Shown: one piece after another, positions 53,838 through 62,674 of the stretch | Numbering within the stretch: the stretch's first letter is position 1 | Layout of the letters: each line of letters begins with the position of its first letter | From: DASQFQ01 sp963802905 | Lineage (GTDB): Bacteria; Actinomycetota; Thermoleophilia; Solirubrobacterales; Solirubrobacteraceae | Reading direction: 5' to 3' | Length of the DNA stretch: 64,000 nt | Assembly (NCBI GenBank): GCA_963802905.1 | Contig: CAWDKH010000004.1 | Span: forward strand, 1 to 64,000 | The notes under the pieces: generated by a model | What the model was told of the DNA's origin: nothing | Databases searched by the model: none | What the model saw: the letters and a program-made list of their open reading frames with translations, nothing else | Position numbers and translations under genes: made by a program

Positions 53838-55352
53838 CCGCTAACGCGAGCGCACCGCCCGCAGGGACGGCGGCGGAGATCGATGGTTGAGAATCCCGCT
53901 TCGGGAGAGGTGGTCGGTCGTGTCCCTGACATGACCGCGGAGGTGCCGGCACTGGTGGGCCGCGCCCACACGGCTCAGGCCGCGTGGGGTGCGCGGCGCG
54001 TCGAGGAGCGGGCCGAGGTGCTGGGGGCGATGCGTCGCTGGATCGTCGCCAACCGCGCAGCGATCGTCGAGCTGACGATGCGCGAAACCGGCAAGACCTA
54101 CGAGGACGCGCTCTTGAACGAGGTGTTCGTCCTGGCCGACGCGATCCGGTTCTGGGAGCGCAAGGCCGCGCGCCATCTGCGCGACGAACGCGTCCGCGGG
54201 CGCGCCCCACTGCTGGTGGGCCGCAAGTTCATCGTCCGCCGGCGCCCGCACGGCGTCATCGGGGTGATCGCGCCGTGGAACTACCCGCTCATGGTCGCGC
54301 TTGGCGACTCGGCGCCGGCATTGATGGCCGGCAACGCGGTCGTGATCAAGCCATCCGAGATCACCCCGCTGACGACGAGGATGGTGGTGGACGGCCTCGT
54401 GCGCGAAACCGGTCTGCCCAAGGACGTGCTGCTTGTCGCGACGGGTCGCGGTGACGCAGGGGCTGCGCTCGTCGATCACGTCGACATGATCATGTTCACC
54501 GGGTCGACCCGCACTGGGCGCAACGTCGCCGCACGCGCGGCACAGCGACTGATCCCCGTGTCGCTCGAGCTCGGCGGCAAGGACCCGATGATCGTGTGCG
54601 CCGACGCAAACCTCGACCGCGCCGCCAATGCCGCCGCGGCCTTCGGCCTCGGGAACTGCGGCCAGGTCTGCGCCTCGGTTGAGCGCATCTATGTCGAGGA
54701 CGCGGTCCACGACGAGTTCGTTGACAAACTCGTCCGCGCGGTCGGCAGGCTCCGCCAACGCGGCGACACCACCGCCGGAGCGGCCGACATCGGCGCAATG
54801 ACCTTTCCGCCACAGCTCGAGATCGTCGAGGGCCACATCGCAGACGCTCTCGCCAAGGGTGCACGCGTGCTCACCGGCGGCCGACGCGGCGACGGACCCG
54901 GCCTCTACTACGAGCCGACCGTCCTCGTCGACGTCGATCACGACATGGATTGCATGCGCGAGGAAACATTCGGCCCGACGCTTCCCGTCATGAGGGTCCG
55001 CGACGTCGACGAAGCGGTGCGGCTGGCGAACGACTCGAGCTACGGCCTCTCGTCGTCCGTGTACACCAGGGACACGAACAAGGGCGAGAGAATCGCTCGA
55101 CGCATCCGCGCCGGCAACACCGCGGTCAACGACGGCTACATCCACGTAGCCGGCTGGGAAGCGCCCTACGGCGGCTCGCGCGAATCAGGCGTCGGGGCGC
55201 GGAACGCACGCGAAGGCATCCTCAAGTACACCGAGCCGCACACGATCATGGTCACCCGCCTCGTGCCCAACAAGGACATCGGCTGGCCCCCGAACTCGAG
55301 TCGGATCACGAAGCTGCTCGAGCGCACATTCAGCCGCTACTACGGGCGATAG
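53834..55352 (+). CDS. aldehyde dehydrogenase, one apparent insertion near the start
   Basis: About 505 aa. The ATG at 53834 overlaps the GMC stop and reads MTANASAPPAGTAAEI. After one extra base at about 53880-53884 the frame continues VENPASGEVVGRVPDM, the standard N-terminus. Without the correction a start at 53883 gives a 489-aa protein that still folds plausibly. Catalytic residues: Asn in VIAPWNYPLM, Glu in SLELGGKDP, Cys in NCGQVCASVERIY; the NAD site FTGSTRTGR is present. Converts the aldehyde from the GMC enzyme to the acid. Confidence 0.9.
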
Positions 55353-55416
55353 GGCGGTGCTCGAGCCTGCGGACGCCGCTTGTCGTTTGTCTCCGGGGCT
55401 CGGATACTGTCGGGGG

Positions 55417-57012
55417 GTGGCAGACGAGCCGTTCCAGGGCGCGGAGCAGGTCCGCGCCGCGGAGGTGATCGGGTCCCTGTGCTTGGCGACCGACCTCGGC
55501 ATGGGGTTCCCGTTCGAGCACGGGCTGCAGACCACGTTGGTCGCGAGCCGGCTCGCTGACAGGCTCGGGGTCGACCCGGCGACGGCGTCGCAGGCGTACT
55601 ACGCCTGCCTGCTTTGCCATGCGGGCTGCACCACCGACGCCCACGTCACCGCGGAGATCTTCGGGGCTTCGCTCACCACCCATCTCAACCCGGTCTTGTA
55701 CGGGTCCCAGCGAGAGGTCTTGACCGGACTGATCCGCGCGCTGCCCGAGCCGGAGAGCCCGGCGCCCGTGCGTGCCCTTCAGGTCGCGCGCGGATTCCCG
55801 AGGCTCGCCCGGGTCCAGCGTCCGCATTTCACCGCCATGTGCGAGGTGGCGCAGATGCTGGCCGACGGGGTCGGGCTGCCGTCCTCGACCGCGGGTCTGC
55901 TCGCCCACATGACCGAGCGCTGGGACGGCAAGGGCCCCCTTCGACGGGCCAAGGGCGAGGAGATCCCGCTGCCGATGCGGATCGTCCACGTCGCCGTCGA
56001 CGCCACCTTCCAGCGCTGGCTCGGCGGCGTGGAGCACGCCGCGCGACTCGCTAACGAGCACGCCGGAGGCGGGCTCGATCCGGAAGTGGCCGCGTGCCTC
56101 GTCGACGATGCCGAGGAGATCCTCGCGCTCGATCCGGAGGCGTCGGCTTGGGATGCGGTGCTCGCGTGTGAGCCAGAGCCACGCCTGACGCTCGAGGGAG
56201 ACGCGATCGACCGGGCGCTGTCGGCGATGGGCGGCTTCGCCGATCTGATCTCGCCTTACCTGACCGGTCACTCGGCCGGCGTCGCGGAGCTCGCGGGCGC
56301 AGCGGCAAAGCGCTGCCGGCTGGACGCCACGAGGGCGACCACGGTACGGCGCGCGGCGCTGATCCACGACCTCGGGCGGGTCGCGATCGGCGCGCGCATT
56401 TGGCAGCGAGCCGGGCCGCTGACCGCGGGCGAGTGGGAGCAGGTCCGCCTTCATCCCTACCAGACCGAGCGAGTGATCTCGCGCTCGCCGTTGCTCTCCG
56501 CGCTCGCGCCGGTCGCGGGTGCGCACCACGAGCGCCTCGACGGCTCGGGCTACCATCGCGGCTCATCCGCTGCTGAGCTTTCGCTGCCGGCGCGTCTGCT
56601 TGCGGCCGCCGACGTCTTCCACGCGATGTGTGAGCCGCGACCGCACCGCGAGCCGGTGGGGCCGAAGCGGGCGGCCGAGCTCCTGGGCCGCGAGGCGAGC
56701 GCCGGCCGGCTTGACCCCGACGCGGTCACGGCCGTGGTGGAGGCGGCGGGGGAGCGGGTCCCGCGACTGGAGCGCCCGTCCGGGCTGACCGAGCGCGAGG
56801 CCGAGGTCCTCGGCATGCTCGCCCGCGGCCTCCAGACCAAGCAGGTCGCCCGGGGACTCGGGATCTCGGTCAAGACGGCCGACAGCCACATCCAGCACGC
56901 CTACCGCAAGGTAGGGGTGTCGACCCGCGCGGCGGCGACCCTGTTCGCGATGGAGCATGGGCTCGTCGCATCAGGAGAACTCCCGATTGTGCGCGCGGCG
57001 CCCCGGTCTTAG
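55417..57012 (+). CDS. HD-GYP-like phosphohydrolase fused to a LuxR HTH
   Basis: 531 aa from GTG 55417. The N-terminal half (EVIGSLCLATDLGMGFPFEHGLQTTLVASRL, CLLCHAGCT) is a degenerate HD-like domain. A second HD-GYP-like domain follows: LTGHSAGVAELAGAAA, AALIHDLGRVAIG, HPYQTERVI and AHHERLDGSGYHRG, where the usual DGxGYP ends in YH. The C-terminal LuxR HTH is LTEREAEVLGMLARGLQTKQVARGLGISVKTADSHIQHAYRKVGV. No receiver domain is visible. It could sense or cleave a cyclic dinucleotide and bind DNA directly. A short hairpin terminator follows. Confidence 0.85.
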   Translation: MADEPFQGAEQVRAAEVIGSLCLATDLGMGFPFEHGLQTTLVASRLADRLGVDPATASQAYYACLLCHAGCTTDAHVTAEIFGASLTTHLNPVLYGSQREVLTGLIRALPEPESPAPVRALQVARGFPRLARVQRPHFTAMCEVAQMLADGVGLPSSTAGLLAHMTERWDGKGPLRRAKGEEIPLPMRIVHVAVDATFQRWLGGVEHAARLANEHAGGGLDPEVAACLVDDAEEILALDPEASAWDAVLACEPEPRLTLEGDAIDRALSAMGGFADLISPYLTGHSAGVAELAGAAAKRCRLDATRATTVRRAALIHDLGRVAIGARIWQRAGPLTAGEWEQVRLHPYQTERVISRSPLLSALAPVAGAHHERLDGSGYHRGSSAAELSLPARLLAAADVFHAMCEPRPHREPVGPKRAAELLGREASAGRLDPDAVTAVVEAAGERVPRLERPSGLTEREAEVLGMLARGLQTKQVARGLGISVKTADSHIQHAYRKVGVSTRAAATLFAMEHGLVASGELPIVRAAPRS

Positions 57013-57023
57013 CGTGCTGATCG

Positions 57024-57043
57024 GCTCGACGAACGGGTCGAGC
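57024..57043 (+). terminator. short hairpin after the HD-GYP-LuxR gene
   Basis: Stem GCTCGAC/GTCGAGC with a six-base loop GAACGG, 11 bases after the stop. Only seven pairs and no T run, so it may be a weak terminator. Confidence 0.4.
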
Positions 57044-57066
57044 GCAAGCGAGTGAAGGAGGCGAGG

Positions 57067-57339
57067 ATGGCGGTCGCAATGATGGTCGACAACCCCGAGG
57101 GCTCGCAGGAGACGTACAACAACGTCCGCGAGCGACTCGGCTTGGACAGGCCCGCCGGGGGCATCTTCCACGCCGCGGGTCCCAGCCCGAACGGCGGCTG
57201 GCGAGTGGTCGAGGTCTGGGAGTCGGAGGAGGATGCGAAGCGCTTTGTCGCCGAACGTCTGCTGCCTGCCTTCGAGGCAGTCGGCGCCCCCGCGCCCCCT
57301 CCGCCCGAGCTCTGGCCAGTGCACAACCACATGACGTAA
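57067..57339 (+). CDS. small ferredoxin-like-fold (antibiotic monooxygenase/DUF1330-like) protein
   Basis: 90 aa from ATG 57067 with AAGGAGG upstream. MAVAMMVDNPEGSQETYNNVRERLGLDRPAGGIFHAAGPSPNGGWRVVEVWESEEDAKRFVAERLLPAFE shows the beta-alpha-beta pattern of small dimeric barrel proteins. No catalytic residue can be named. The remnant hydrolase follows 2 bases later. Confidence 0.65.
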   Translation: MAVAMMVDNPEGSQETYNNVRERLGLDRPAGGIFHAAGPSPNGGWRVVEVWESEEDAKRFVAERLLPAFEAVGAPAPPPPELWPVHNHMT

Positions 57340-57341
57340 GC

Positions 57342-57584
57342 GTGCGAGGACCTAACGATCGATACGCAGGCTGGCGAGGCGAAGCCGTAGATGTCGGCGT
57401 GGACGGGGATCTGCAACTGAATCTGGGGGACCACGGCCCTGTCGGCACCAGCGCTCTCGCCCAGGCAGCGGCACGGCGCATGCCTCAGGCGCGGCTCGAG
57501 CTGCTAGCAGTCGGCAACGTCCCGCACGTCGGTCACCCGCAGCGGGTGTGCGAGCTCGTGTCCACGTTCATCCACGCGCCATGA
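57342..57584 (+). pseudogene. C-terminal remnant of an alpha/beta hydrolase
   Basis: 80 aa. The last half, RMPQARLELLAVGNVPHVGHPQRVCELVSTFI, matches the closing helix and catalytic-His loop of alpha/beta hydrolases (usually GH-P---HP). The first half reads GWRGEAVDVGVDGDLQLNLGDHGPV, resembling a decayed strand with the acid residue. The N-terminal two thirds of the enzyme are missing. Its stop overlaps the next start (ATGA), so it may still be translated. Confidence 0.55.
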
Positions 57585-58042
57585 GTCGAGAGCGCTACCA
57601 AGTGGTCCGAATCGAAGTGCAGCATCGGTTCGGAGTAGCCGTTCGCGAGGGTTTTGACTACATCACCGAGCCCGCCAACTGGCCGGCGTACTGGCCGCGG
57701 TTCGTGCGCCTGGATCTCGGGTCGCGCTGGCGCGCGCCCGGCGACCGCGCCCACCTCACGCTTCGCATGCTCGCGCGCGATGTCGAGCTCGAGATGACGC
57801 TCGTCCGTTTCGAGCCTTGCAGCTTGGTCGAGTACACAAGCGAGCAGCGCGGACTTCCGGCAGCTCGGCACTGGCGTCACTTCCACGAGGCCGACGGCGG
57901 CCTCGACTACCGGATCGTGATCGAGTACTCCCCCAGGGCCGGGTGGCGAGGCGTGCTTGACCGAACGCTCGTCCGCCACGCGATCACGGACACCGCGCGC
58001 CAGACCATGGGCAACCTCGACCGCCGATTCCGCGACCATTAG
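57581..58042 (+). CDS. SRPBCC (START/polyketide-cyclase-like) protein
   Basis: 153 aa from ATG 57581. EVQHRFGVAVREGFDYITEPANWPAYWPRFVRLDLGS is the typical opening of a lipid- or small-molecule-binding SRPBCC fold. EMTLVRFEPCSLVEYTSEQRG, WRHFHEADGGLDYRIVIEYSPR and a long C-terminal helix follow. A frame-compatible earlier start exists but overlaps the hydrolase remnant. Function unknown. Confidence 0.75.
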   Translation: MSRERYQVVRIEVQHRFGVAVREGFDYITEPANWPAYWPRFVRLDLGSRWRAPGDRAHLTLRMLARDVELEMTLVRFEPCSLVEYTSEQRGLPAARHWRHFHEADGGLDYRIVIEYSPRAGWRGVLDRTLVRHAITDTARQTMGNLDRRFRDH

Positions 58043-58373
58043 CGTGGCGTGCCGCGACTCGGGTTCTGCTGACAGGCGGACCGACGACCACGTTGCCGCC
58101 CGGCTGAGCCCTTGATCTGTCGCGCATCCTTTCCAGATCTTCGGGCTCGAGGAAGTGAGTTCCCAGGCCGTCGAGTTTGACGTGGAAAGGCGACACCACG
58201 CCACTCGATGACCTCACCCTGACAGTCGGCACGAGCGGGCGGCGGTTGACGACCCGGACTCGCGTCTGCGGAACTCGTGCGGCGGAATGCGCCGCTGTCG
58301 GTACAGGCCATGCGGGGCGTTGCATGCGAGCGTGAGCCAAGCCCCAGACGCGCTCTGCTCGCGAGACTCAGAA
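58043..58373. other. intergenic, 331 bases
   Basis: No convincing coding frame on either strand; long frames here have no family likeness. It ends at the right tRNA-Ser scar. Confidence 0.5.
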
Positions 58374-58519
58374 GCGGAGGGGGAGGGATTCGAACTCTCG
58401 AAGGACTCGCGCCCTTGCCGGTTTTCAAGATGAATGGCCGGGTGGCCGTTCTTGGCTCAGCGTATGGGTTTGCGGCGATGCTTGGGTGCTGTGGGCCAGT
58501 TGATGGGCCAGTCTCAGAG
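58374..58519. repeat. 146-bp direct repeat, right copy (integration scar)
   Basis: Same orientation and same length as 48366-48511, lying 10,008 bases away. The tRNA part is more diverged than the following non-tRNA part. The exact block CCGGTTTTCAAGATG spans the anticodon loop, where tyrosine integrases usually cross over. Confidence 0.75.
58375..58439 (-). pseudogene. tRNA-Ser(TGA) 3' half, second copy
   Basis: Minus strand: anticodon loop CTTGAAA, ACCGG stem strand, variable arm, T-arm GAGAG-TTCGAAT-CCCTC with one mismatch, and acceptor strand CCCCTCC. No matching 5' half follows. The mismatch suggests it is older or no longer under selection. Confidence 0.78.
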
Positions 58520-58857
58520 AGAGGAGTGGCGCGTCGCTGCTGCTGTCCTACCGATGCAGGAGCGGCGCGGGGAACGATCGCGCGCCGACGGACGCTCGCA
58601 TCTCGTCCATTCCGAGCGTCTCGCGAGGCCGAACCGGTCTGCCTCCTTTCATCGGCGAGCGACACTCTGAGGCAGCCGCAGTGCCGGATGCCGCGGCCGG
58701 CTCTGCCGAGATCCTCTGGCGCGCGCGAGTGTCGCGTCGGATCGAAGCGAGCAGCGACGCGGCGGGCGTAGGATGCTCTCGTGTCGGGCGACACCGAGGC
58801 TCTGCTGGGCGCGCCTCGTGAGGCCCTTGTGCCCGGCGAGTCGTCGGGGGCAAGGGC
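58520..58857. other. intergenic, 338 bases
   Basis: Between the right scar and the TPR-LuxR gene. No frame with family likeness. It could contain decayed element DNA and the promoter of the next gene. Confidence 0.5.
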
Positions 58858-60492
58858 GTGACGACGGCCGAGGCACTCGCGCGCGGCCGGGAGTGCTTCG
58901 CTCGGCGGGCGTGGGCGGATGCGTTCGCCGAGCTGTCCGCGGCGGATCGGGAGGCGCGGCTCGAGCCGGAGGACCTCGAGCGGCTCGCCACGGCGGCGTA
59001 CCTCATTGGCAGCGATGAGGACAGCGTGGAGGCGTGGGAGCGTGCGCATCGCGCGCTCCTGAGCAGGGGCGACGTAGTGCGGGCCGCGCGATGCGCGGGT
59101 TGGCTGGTCTTCGTATTGCTGAATGGCGGCGAGTTCGCCCGCGGTGCCGGGTGGCTAGCGCGGGCGCGCCGGCTGCTCGACGATGGCCCGCGCGACTGCG
59201 CGGAGCGGGGGCACCTGCTCGTGCCGGAGGCCTTTCAGCGCGCGGTCGCGGGAGATTGGCCGAGCGCGCACGCGATCTCCGGTCAAGCCGCCGAGATCGG
59301 CGATCGGTTCGGTGACCTCGATCTAGTGACGCTCGCCCGCAACGTTCAGGGCCGGGCGCTGATCGCGCAAGGAAGGACCGTCGAGGGAATGGCCCTGCTC
59401 GACGAGGTCATGGTCGGCGTCATGGCCGACGAGGTGTCCGAGATCGTTGCCGGCGCCGTCTACTGCAGCGTGATCGAGGCATGCCAGGAGGTCTTCGATC
59501 TGCAACGGGCGCAGCAGTGGACGGCGGCGCTGACCCACTGGTGTGACTCCCAGCCGGATCTCGTCCCGTTCAGCGGTAACTGCCTGGTGCATCGCGCCGA
59601 GATCATGGAGCTGCACGGCGCGTGGGCGGACGCGCTCGACGCGGCGCAGCGGGCGTGCGAGCGGCTCCTCCGCCGGCCGCAGCCGGCGGTCGGCGCCGCC
59701 TTCTACCGGCAGGGCGAGCTGCATCGGCTGTGCGGCGCGCTCGCGCAGGCCGAGGACGCGTACCACCAGGCCAGCCGGTGGGGACGCGAGCCCCAGCCCG
59801 GCCTGGCGCGGCTCCGCCTGATCGAGGGCCAGGTCGATGCCGCGGAGGCGGCGATCCGTCGCGCGGCGGATGAGGCGCAGGGCCGCCTCGCGCGCTCGCG
59901 GCTGCTTCCCGCGCTCGTCGAGATCATGTTTGCCGCCGGTGACGCCCGCGCGGCACGCGCCGCCGCGGATGAGCTGTCGGAGATCGCCGATGATCTCGAC
60001 GCGCCCCTGCTACGCGCGCTCGCCGCCCACGCACAGGGAGCAGTCCTGCTGCTCGAGGGCGACGCGCGAGCCGCGCTCGGCGCGCTGCGCCATGCGTGGG
60101 CGGCGTGGCAGGAGCTCGAGGTTCCCTACGAAGCCGCGCGGGTCCGGGTCCTCATCGGACTCGCGTGCCGACAGCTCGGGGACGAGGACACCGCGCTGAT
60201 GGAGCTCGACGCGGCGCGCTGGGTCTTCGAGCAGCTCGGCGCCGCGCCCGACCTCGCACGAGCACAGACGCTCTCCCGGAAGGCACGCGCCAAGCCGCCG
60301 GGCGGGCTGACCGCACGCGAACTGGAGGTGCTGCGCCTGGTGGCGACCGGCAAGACCAACCGGTCGATCGCTGCCGACCTGTTCCTGAGCGAGAAGACGG
60401 TGGCGCGCCACGTCAGCAACATCTTCACCAAGCTCGGCCTGTCGAGCAGAGCGGCCGCCACCGCCTACGCCTACGAGCACGATCTCGTATAG
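58858..60492 (+). CDS. LuxR-family regulator with TPR-like sensor region
   Basis: 544 aa from GTG 58858. Residues about 1-470 are a helical TPR-like array (ALARGRECFARRAWADAFAELSAADREARLEPEDLERLATAAYL, FYRQGELHRLCGALAQAEDAY). There is no ATPase. The C-terminal LuxR HTH is LTARELEVLRLVATGKTNRSIAADLFLSEKTVARHVSNIFTKLGLSSRAAATAYAYEH. Regulators of this shape often sit before flavoprotein or hydrolase genes, as here. A TAGGCGCCTA palindrome overlaps its stop. Confidence 0.9.
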   Translation: MTTAEALARGRECFARRAWADAFAELSAADREARLEPEDLERLATAAYLIGSDEDSVEAWERAHRALLSRGDVVRAARCAGWLVFVLLNGGEFARGAGWLARARRLLDDGPRDCAERGHLLVPEAFQRAVAGDWPSAHAISGQAAEIGDRFGDLDLVTLARNVQGRALIAQGRTVEGMALLDEVMVGVMADEVSEIVAGAVYCSVIEACQEVFDLQRAQQWTAALTHWCDSQPDLVPFSGNCLVHRAEIMELHGAWADALDAAQRACERLLRRPQPAVGAAFYRQGELHRLCGALAQAEDAYHQASRWGREPQPGLARLRLIEGQVDAAEAAIRRAADEAQGRLARSRLLPALVEIMFAAGDARAARAAADELSEIADDLDAPLLRALAAHAQGAVLLLEGDARAALGALRHAWAAWQELEVPYEAARVRVLIGLACRQLGDEDTALMELDAARWVFEQLGAAPDLARAQTLSRKARAKPPGGLTARELEVLRLVATGKTNRSIAADLFLSEKTVARHVSNIFTKLGLSSRAAATAYAYEHDLV

Positions 60493-60620
60493 GCGCCTAC
60501 ACAGAATTACCCACGTCGGGTCGCCACGCGATTTGGGTGTTTCGCCCGTAGCGGCGCCGCCGGCCACTCCGTAGCGTCGCGATCGAAGGCGTTGTACCGC
60601 AGGCCACCGGAGAGGCGACC

Positions 60621-61535
60621 ATGAGCACGCAGCAGGAAGTGAAGGAACGTGGACGACGGACCGCCGGTGACGACACGCGTGAGCGACTCCTGTCCGGCCT
60701 GCCCGTCACCGAGCGACGCGTGCAAGTGGCCGGGGTGTCCACCGCCGTGCTGGAAGGCGGTGACGGCCCACCGATCGTCTTCCTGCAGGGGGAGTTCGCG
60801 GCCGTGTGGATGCGGGTGATCCCGGAGCTCTTGACGACCCACCGGGTCATCGCACCTGACCTACCCGGTCTCGGGGCGTCCGAGGTGTCCGACGGTCCTC
60901 CCGATGCCGAGGCCGTCCTGACGTGGCTTGACGAACTCATCGGGAAGACCTGTGCGATCCCGCCCGTGCTGGTCGGGAAGGGCCCTGGCGGCGCCCTCGC
61001 CGCTCGGTTCGCGATCGAGCACAGCGACCGTATCGATCGACTGGTGCTGGTGGACACGCACGGGCTGGCTCGGTTCCGACCACCGCCGGGCATGGCGCTC
61101 TCCTTTGTCGGCGTCATGTTGCGACCGACCGGGCGCGGCCTCGAACGCGGGTTCCGGCAGTACTGCTTCGCCGATCTGGATCGGGTGCGCGCCGAGATGG
61201 GCGAGCGCTACGAATGGATGGCGGCGTACGCCCTGGACCGCTTTCGTACGCCGAGCGTCAAGGCGGCGATGCGCAGCCTTATGAGGCAGCTCGCGTCGGC
61301 GATCCCGCCGGCGGACCTGGACCGGATCGCCGTTCCGACGACCCTGATCTGGGGCCGCCACGATCTCGGGGTGCGGCTGAGCGTCGCCGAGGCCGCCAGC
61401 GCCCGCTACGGCTGGCCGCTGCACGTGATCGAGAACGCCCGCGACGACCCCGCCATCGAGCAGCCGGAGGCGTTCCTGGAGGCGCTGCGCGCCGCGCTCG
61501 ATTTGACCGAAGCCGACCAGGCGGTTCGGCGATGA
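60621..61535 (+). CDS. alpha/beta-hydrolase-fold protein lacking the catalytic Ser and His
   Basis: 304 aa, intact frame from ATG 60621. The fold is clear (PIVFLQGEFAAVWMRVIPELLTTHRVIAPDLPGLGASEV, then IWGRHDLGVRLSVAEAASARYGWPLHVIENA). The oxyanion HG is QG, the nucleophile elbow at about 119-124 is GKGPGG where GHSLGG is usual, and the region of the catalytic His reads ARDDPAIEQPEAF instead of GHDPxIEQPEAF. So at least the Ser and His are gone. It overlaps the flavin monooxygenase start (ATGA) and may act as a partner or binding protein. A base error could alter one site but not all three. Confidence 0.8.
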   Translation: MSTQQEVKERGRRTAGDDTRERLLSGLPVTERRVQVAGVSTAVLEGGDGPPIVFLQGEFAAVWMRVIPELLTTHRVIAPDLPGLGASEVSDGPPDAEAVLTWLDELIGKTCAIPPVLVGKGPGGALAARFAIEHSDRIDRLVLVDTHGLARFRPPPGMALSFVGVMLRPTGRGLERGFRQYCFADLDRVRAEMGERYEWMAAYALDRFRTPSVKAAMRSLMRQLASAIPPADLDRIAVPTTLIWGRHDLGVRLSVAEAASARYGWPLHVIENARDDPAIEQPEAFLEALRAALDLTEADQAVRR

Positions 61536-62653
61536 TCCCGGGGCGAAGGATGGACGGCTCCGAGCGCGTCGAGACCGTGATCATCGGTGGCGGTCAGGCG
61601 GGCCTCGCGACGGGCTACCAGCTGGCGACGCGCGGCCTCCCGTTCGTGATCCTGGACGCGAACGAGCGGATCGGCGACGGCTGGCGCAAGCGGTGGGACT
61701 CGCTTCGCCTGTTCACCCCCGCGCGCTACGACGGGCTGCCGGGCTGGCCCTTCCCCGCGCCCGCCTGGTCGTTCCCCAACAAGGACGAGGTGGCCGACTA
61801 CCTGGAGGCCTATGCGGCCAGATTCGATCTCCCTGTCCGAACCGGGGTCCGTGTGGACGGCCTCTCCAGGGAGGCGGACCGGTACGTAGTGGCGGCTGGA
61901 GACCGCCGGTTCGAGGCCGACCAGGTCGTCGTGGCATCGGGCGCGTATCAGCGCCCCAGGATTCCCCCCTTCGCCGCCGAGCTCGATCGGGGACTCGTGC
62001 AGCTGCATTCCAGCGAGTACCGGGATCCATCCCAGCTGCAGGAGGGCGGCGTCCTCGTCGTCGGTGCCGCCAACTCGGGGGCCGAGATCGCCTTGGAGGT
62101 GTCCAGGGGCCGCCGGACCTGGCTGTCGGGGAGGGACCCGGGCCACGAACCCACCCGCCCCGGAAGCCGGTGGGATCGGTTCCTTACGCCGGTGATCTGG
62201 TTCGTGGCCTCGCACGTGCTGACCATGAAGACGCCGATGGGGCGGAAGGTTCGGCAGCAGTTCCGTTCGCGAGGCATCCCGCTCGCCCGGGTCAGGGCGA
62301 AGGACATCGCCGCCGCTGGGATCGAGCGAGTGCCCAGGACGGTGGGGGTACGGGGCGGTCTGCCGGTGCTCGACGGTGGACGGGCTCTCGAGGTCACCAA
62401 CGTGATCTGGTGCACGGGCTTCGTGCCGGACTTCGCCTGGATCGACCTTCCGGTCTTCGGCGAAGAGGGAGATCCGGTGCACGATCGCGGCATCGTGGGA
62501 TCAGAGCAGGGCCTGTATTTCGTCGGGCTGTTCTTCCTTTATGCACTGGCCTCGTCGCTGGTCGGCGGGGTCGGGAGGGACGCGGAGCACATCGCCACGC
62601 ACATCGCATCGTCCCGAAGGAACGGTCAGCCCGCCGGGCCGGTCCGAGCGTGA
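61532..62653 (+). CDS. flavin-containing monooxygenase / NAD(P)-binding oxidoreductase
   Basis: 373 aa. VETVIIGGGQAGLATGYQLATRG is the FAD site. ERIGDGWRKRWDSLRLFTPARYDGLPGWPFP is characteristic of flavin monooxygenases related to CzcO. LVVGAANSGAEIALEVSRGR is the NADPH site, and VIWCTGFVPDFAWIDLPVF plus GLYFVGLFF close the fold. Likely hydroxylates or performs Baeyer-Villiger chemistry on an organic substrate. Start MIPGRRMDGSERVE overlaps the hydrolase-like gene; an inner ATG (MDGSE) is an alternative. Confidence 0.9.
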   Translation: MIPGRRMDGSERVETVIIGGGQAGLATGYQLATRGLPFVILDANERIGDGWRKRWDSLRLFTPARYDGLPGWPFPAPAWSFPNKDEVADYLEAYAARFDLPVRTGVRVDGLSREADRYVVAAGDRRFEADQVVVASGAYQRPRIPPFAAELDRGLVQLHSSEYRDPSQLQEGGVLVVGAANSGAEIALEVSRGRRTWLSGRDPGHEPTRPGSRWDRFLTPVIWFVASHVLTMKTPMGRKVRQQFRSRGIPLARVRAKDIAAAGIERVPRTVGVRGGLPVLDGGRALEVTNVIWCTGFVPDFAWIDLPVFGEEGDPVHDRGIVGSEQGLYFVGLFFLYALASSLVGGVGRDAEHIATHIASSRRNGQPAGPVRA

Positions 62654-62674
62654 CGCCCTGATGCTTGGGCCCAC

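Noticed and set aside
58277..58771. Frame reading GGGGIRTLEGLAPLPVFK
   Set aside because: A well-known spurious translation across a tRNA-Ser fragment, not a protein.
60490..60499. TAGGCGCCTA palindrome at the end of the TPR-LuxR gene
   Set aside because: Too short and GC-rich to call an operator or a terminator in this genome.
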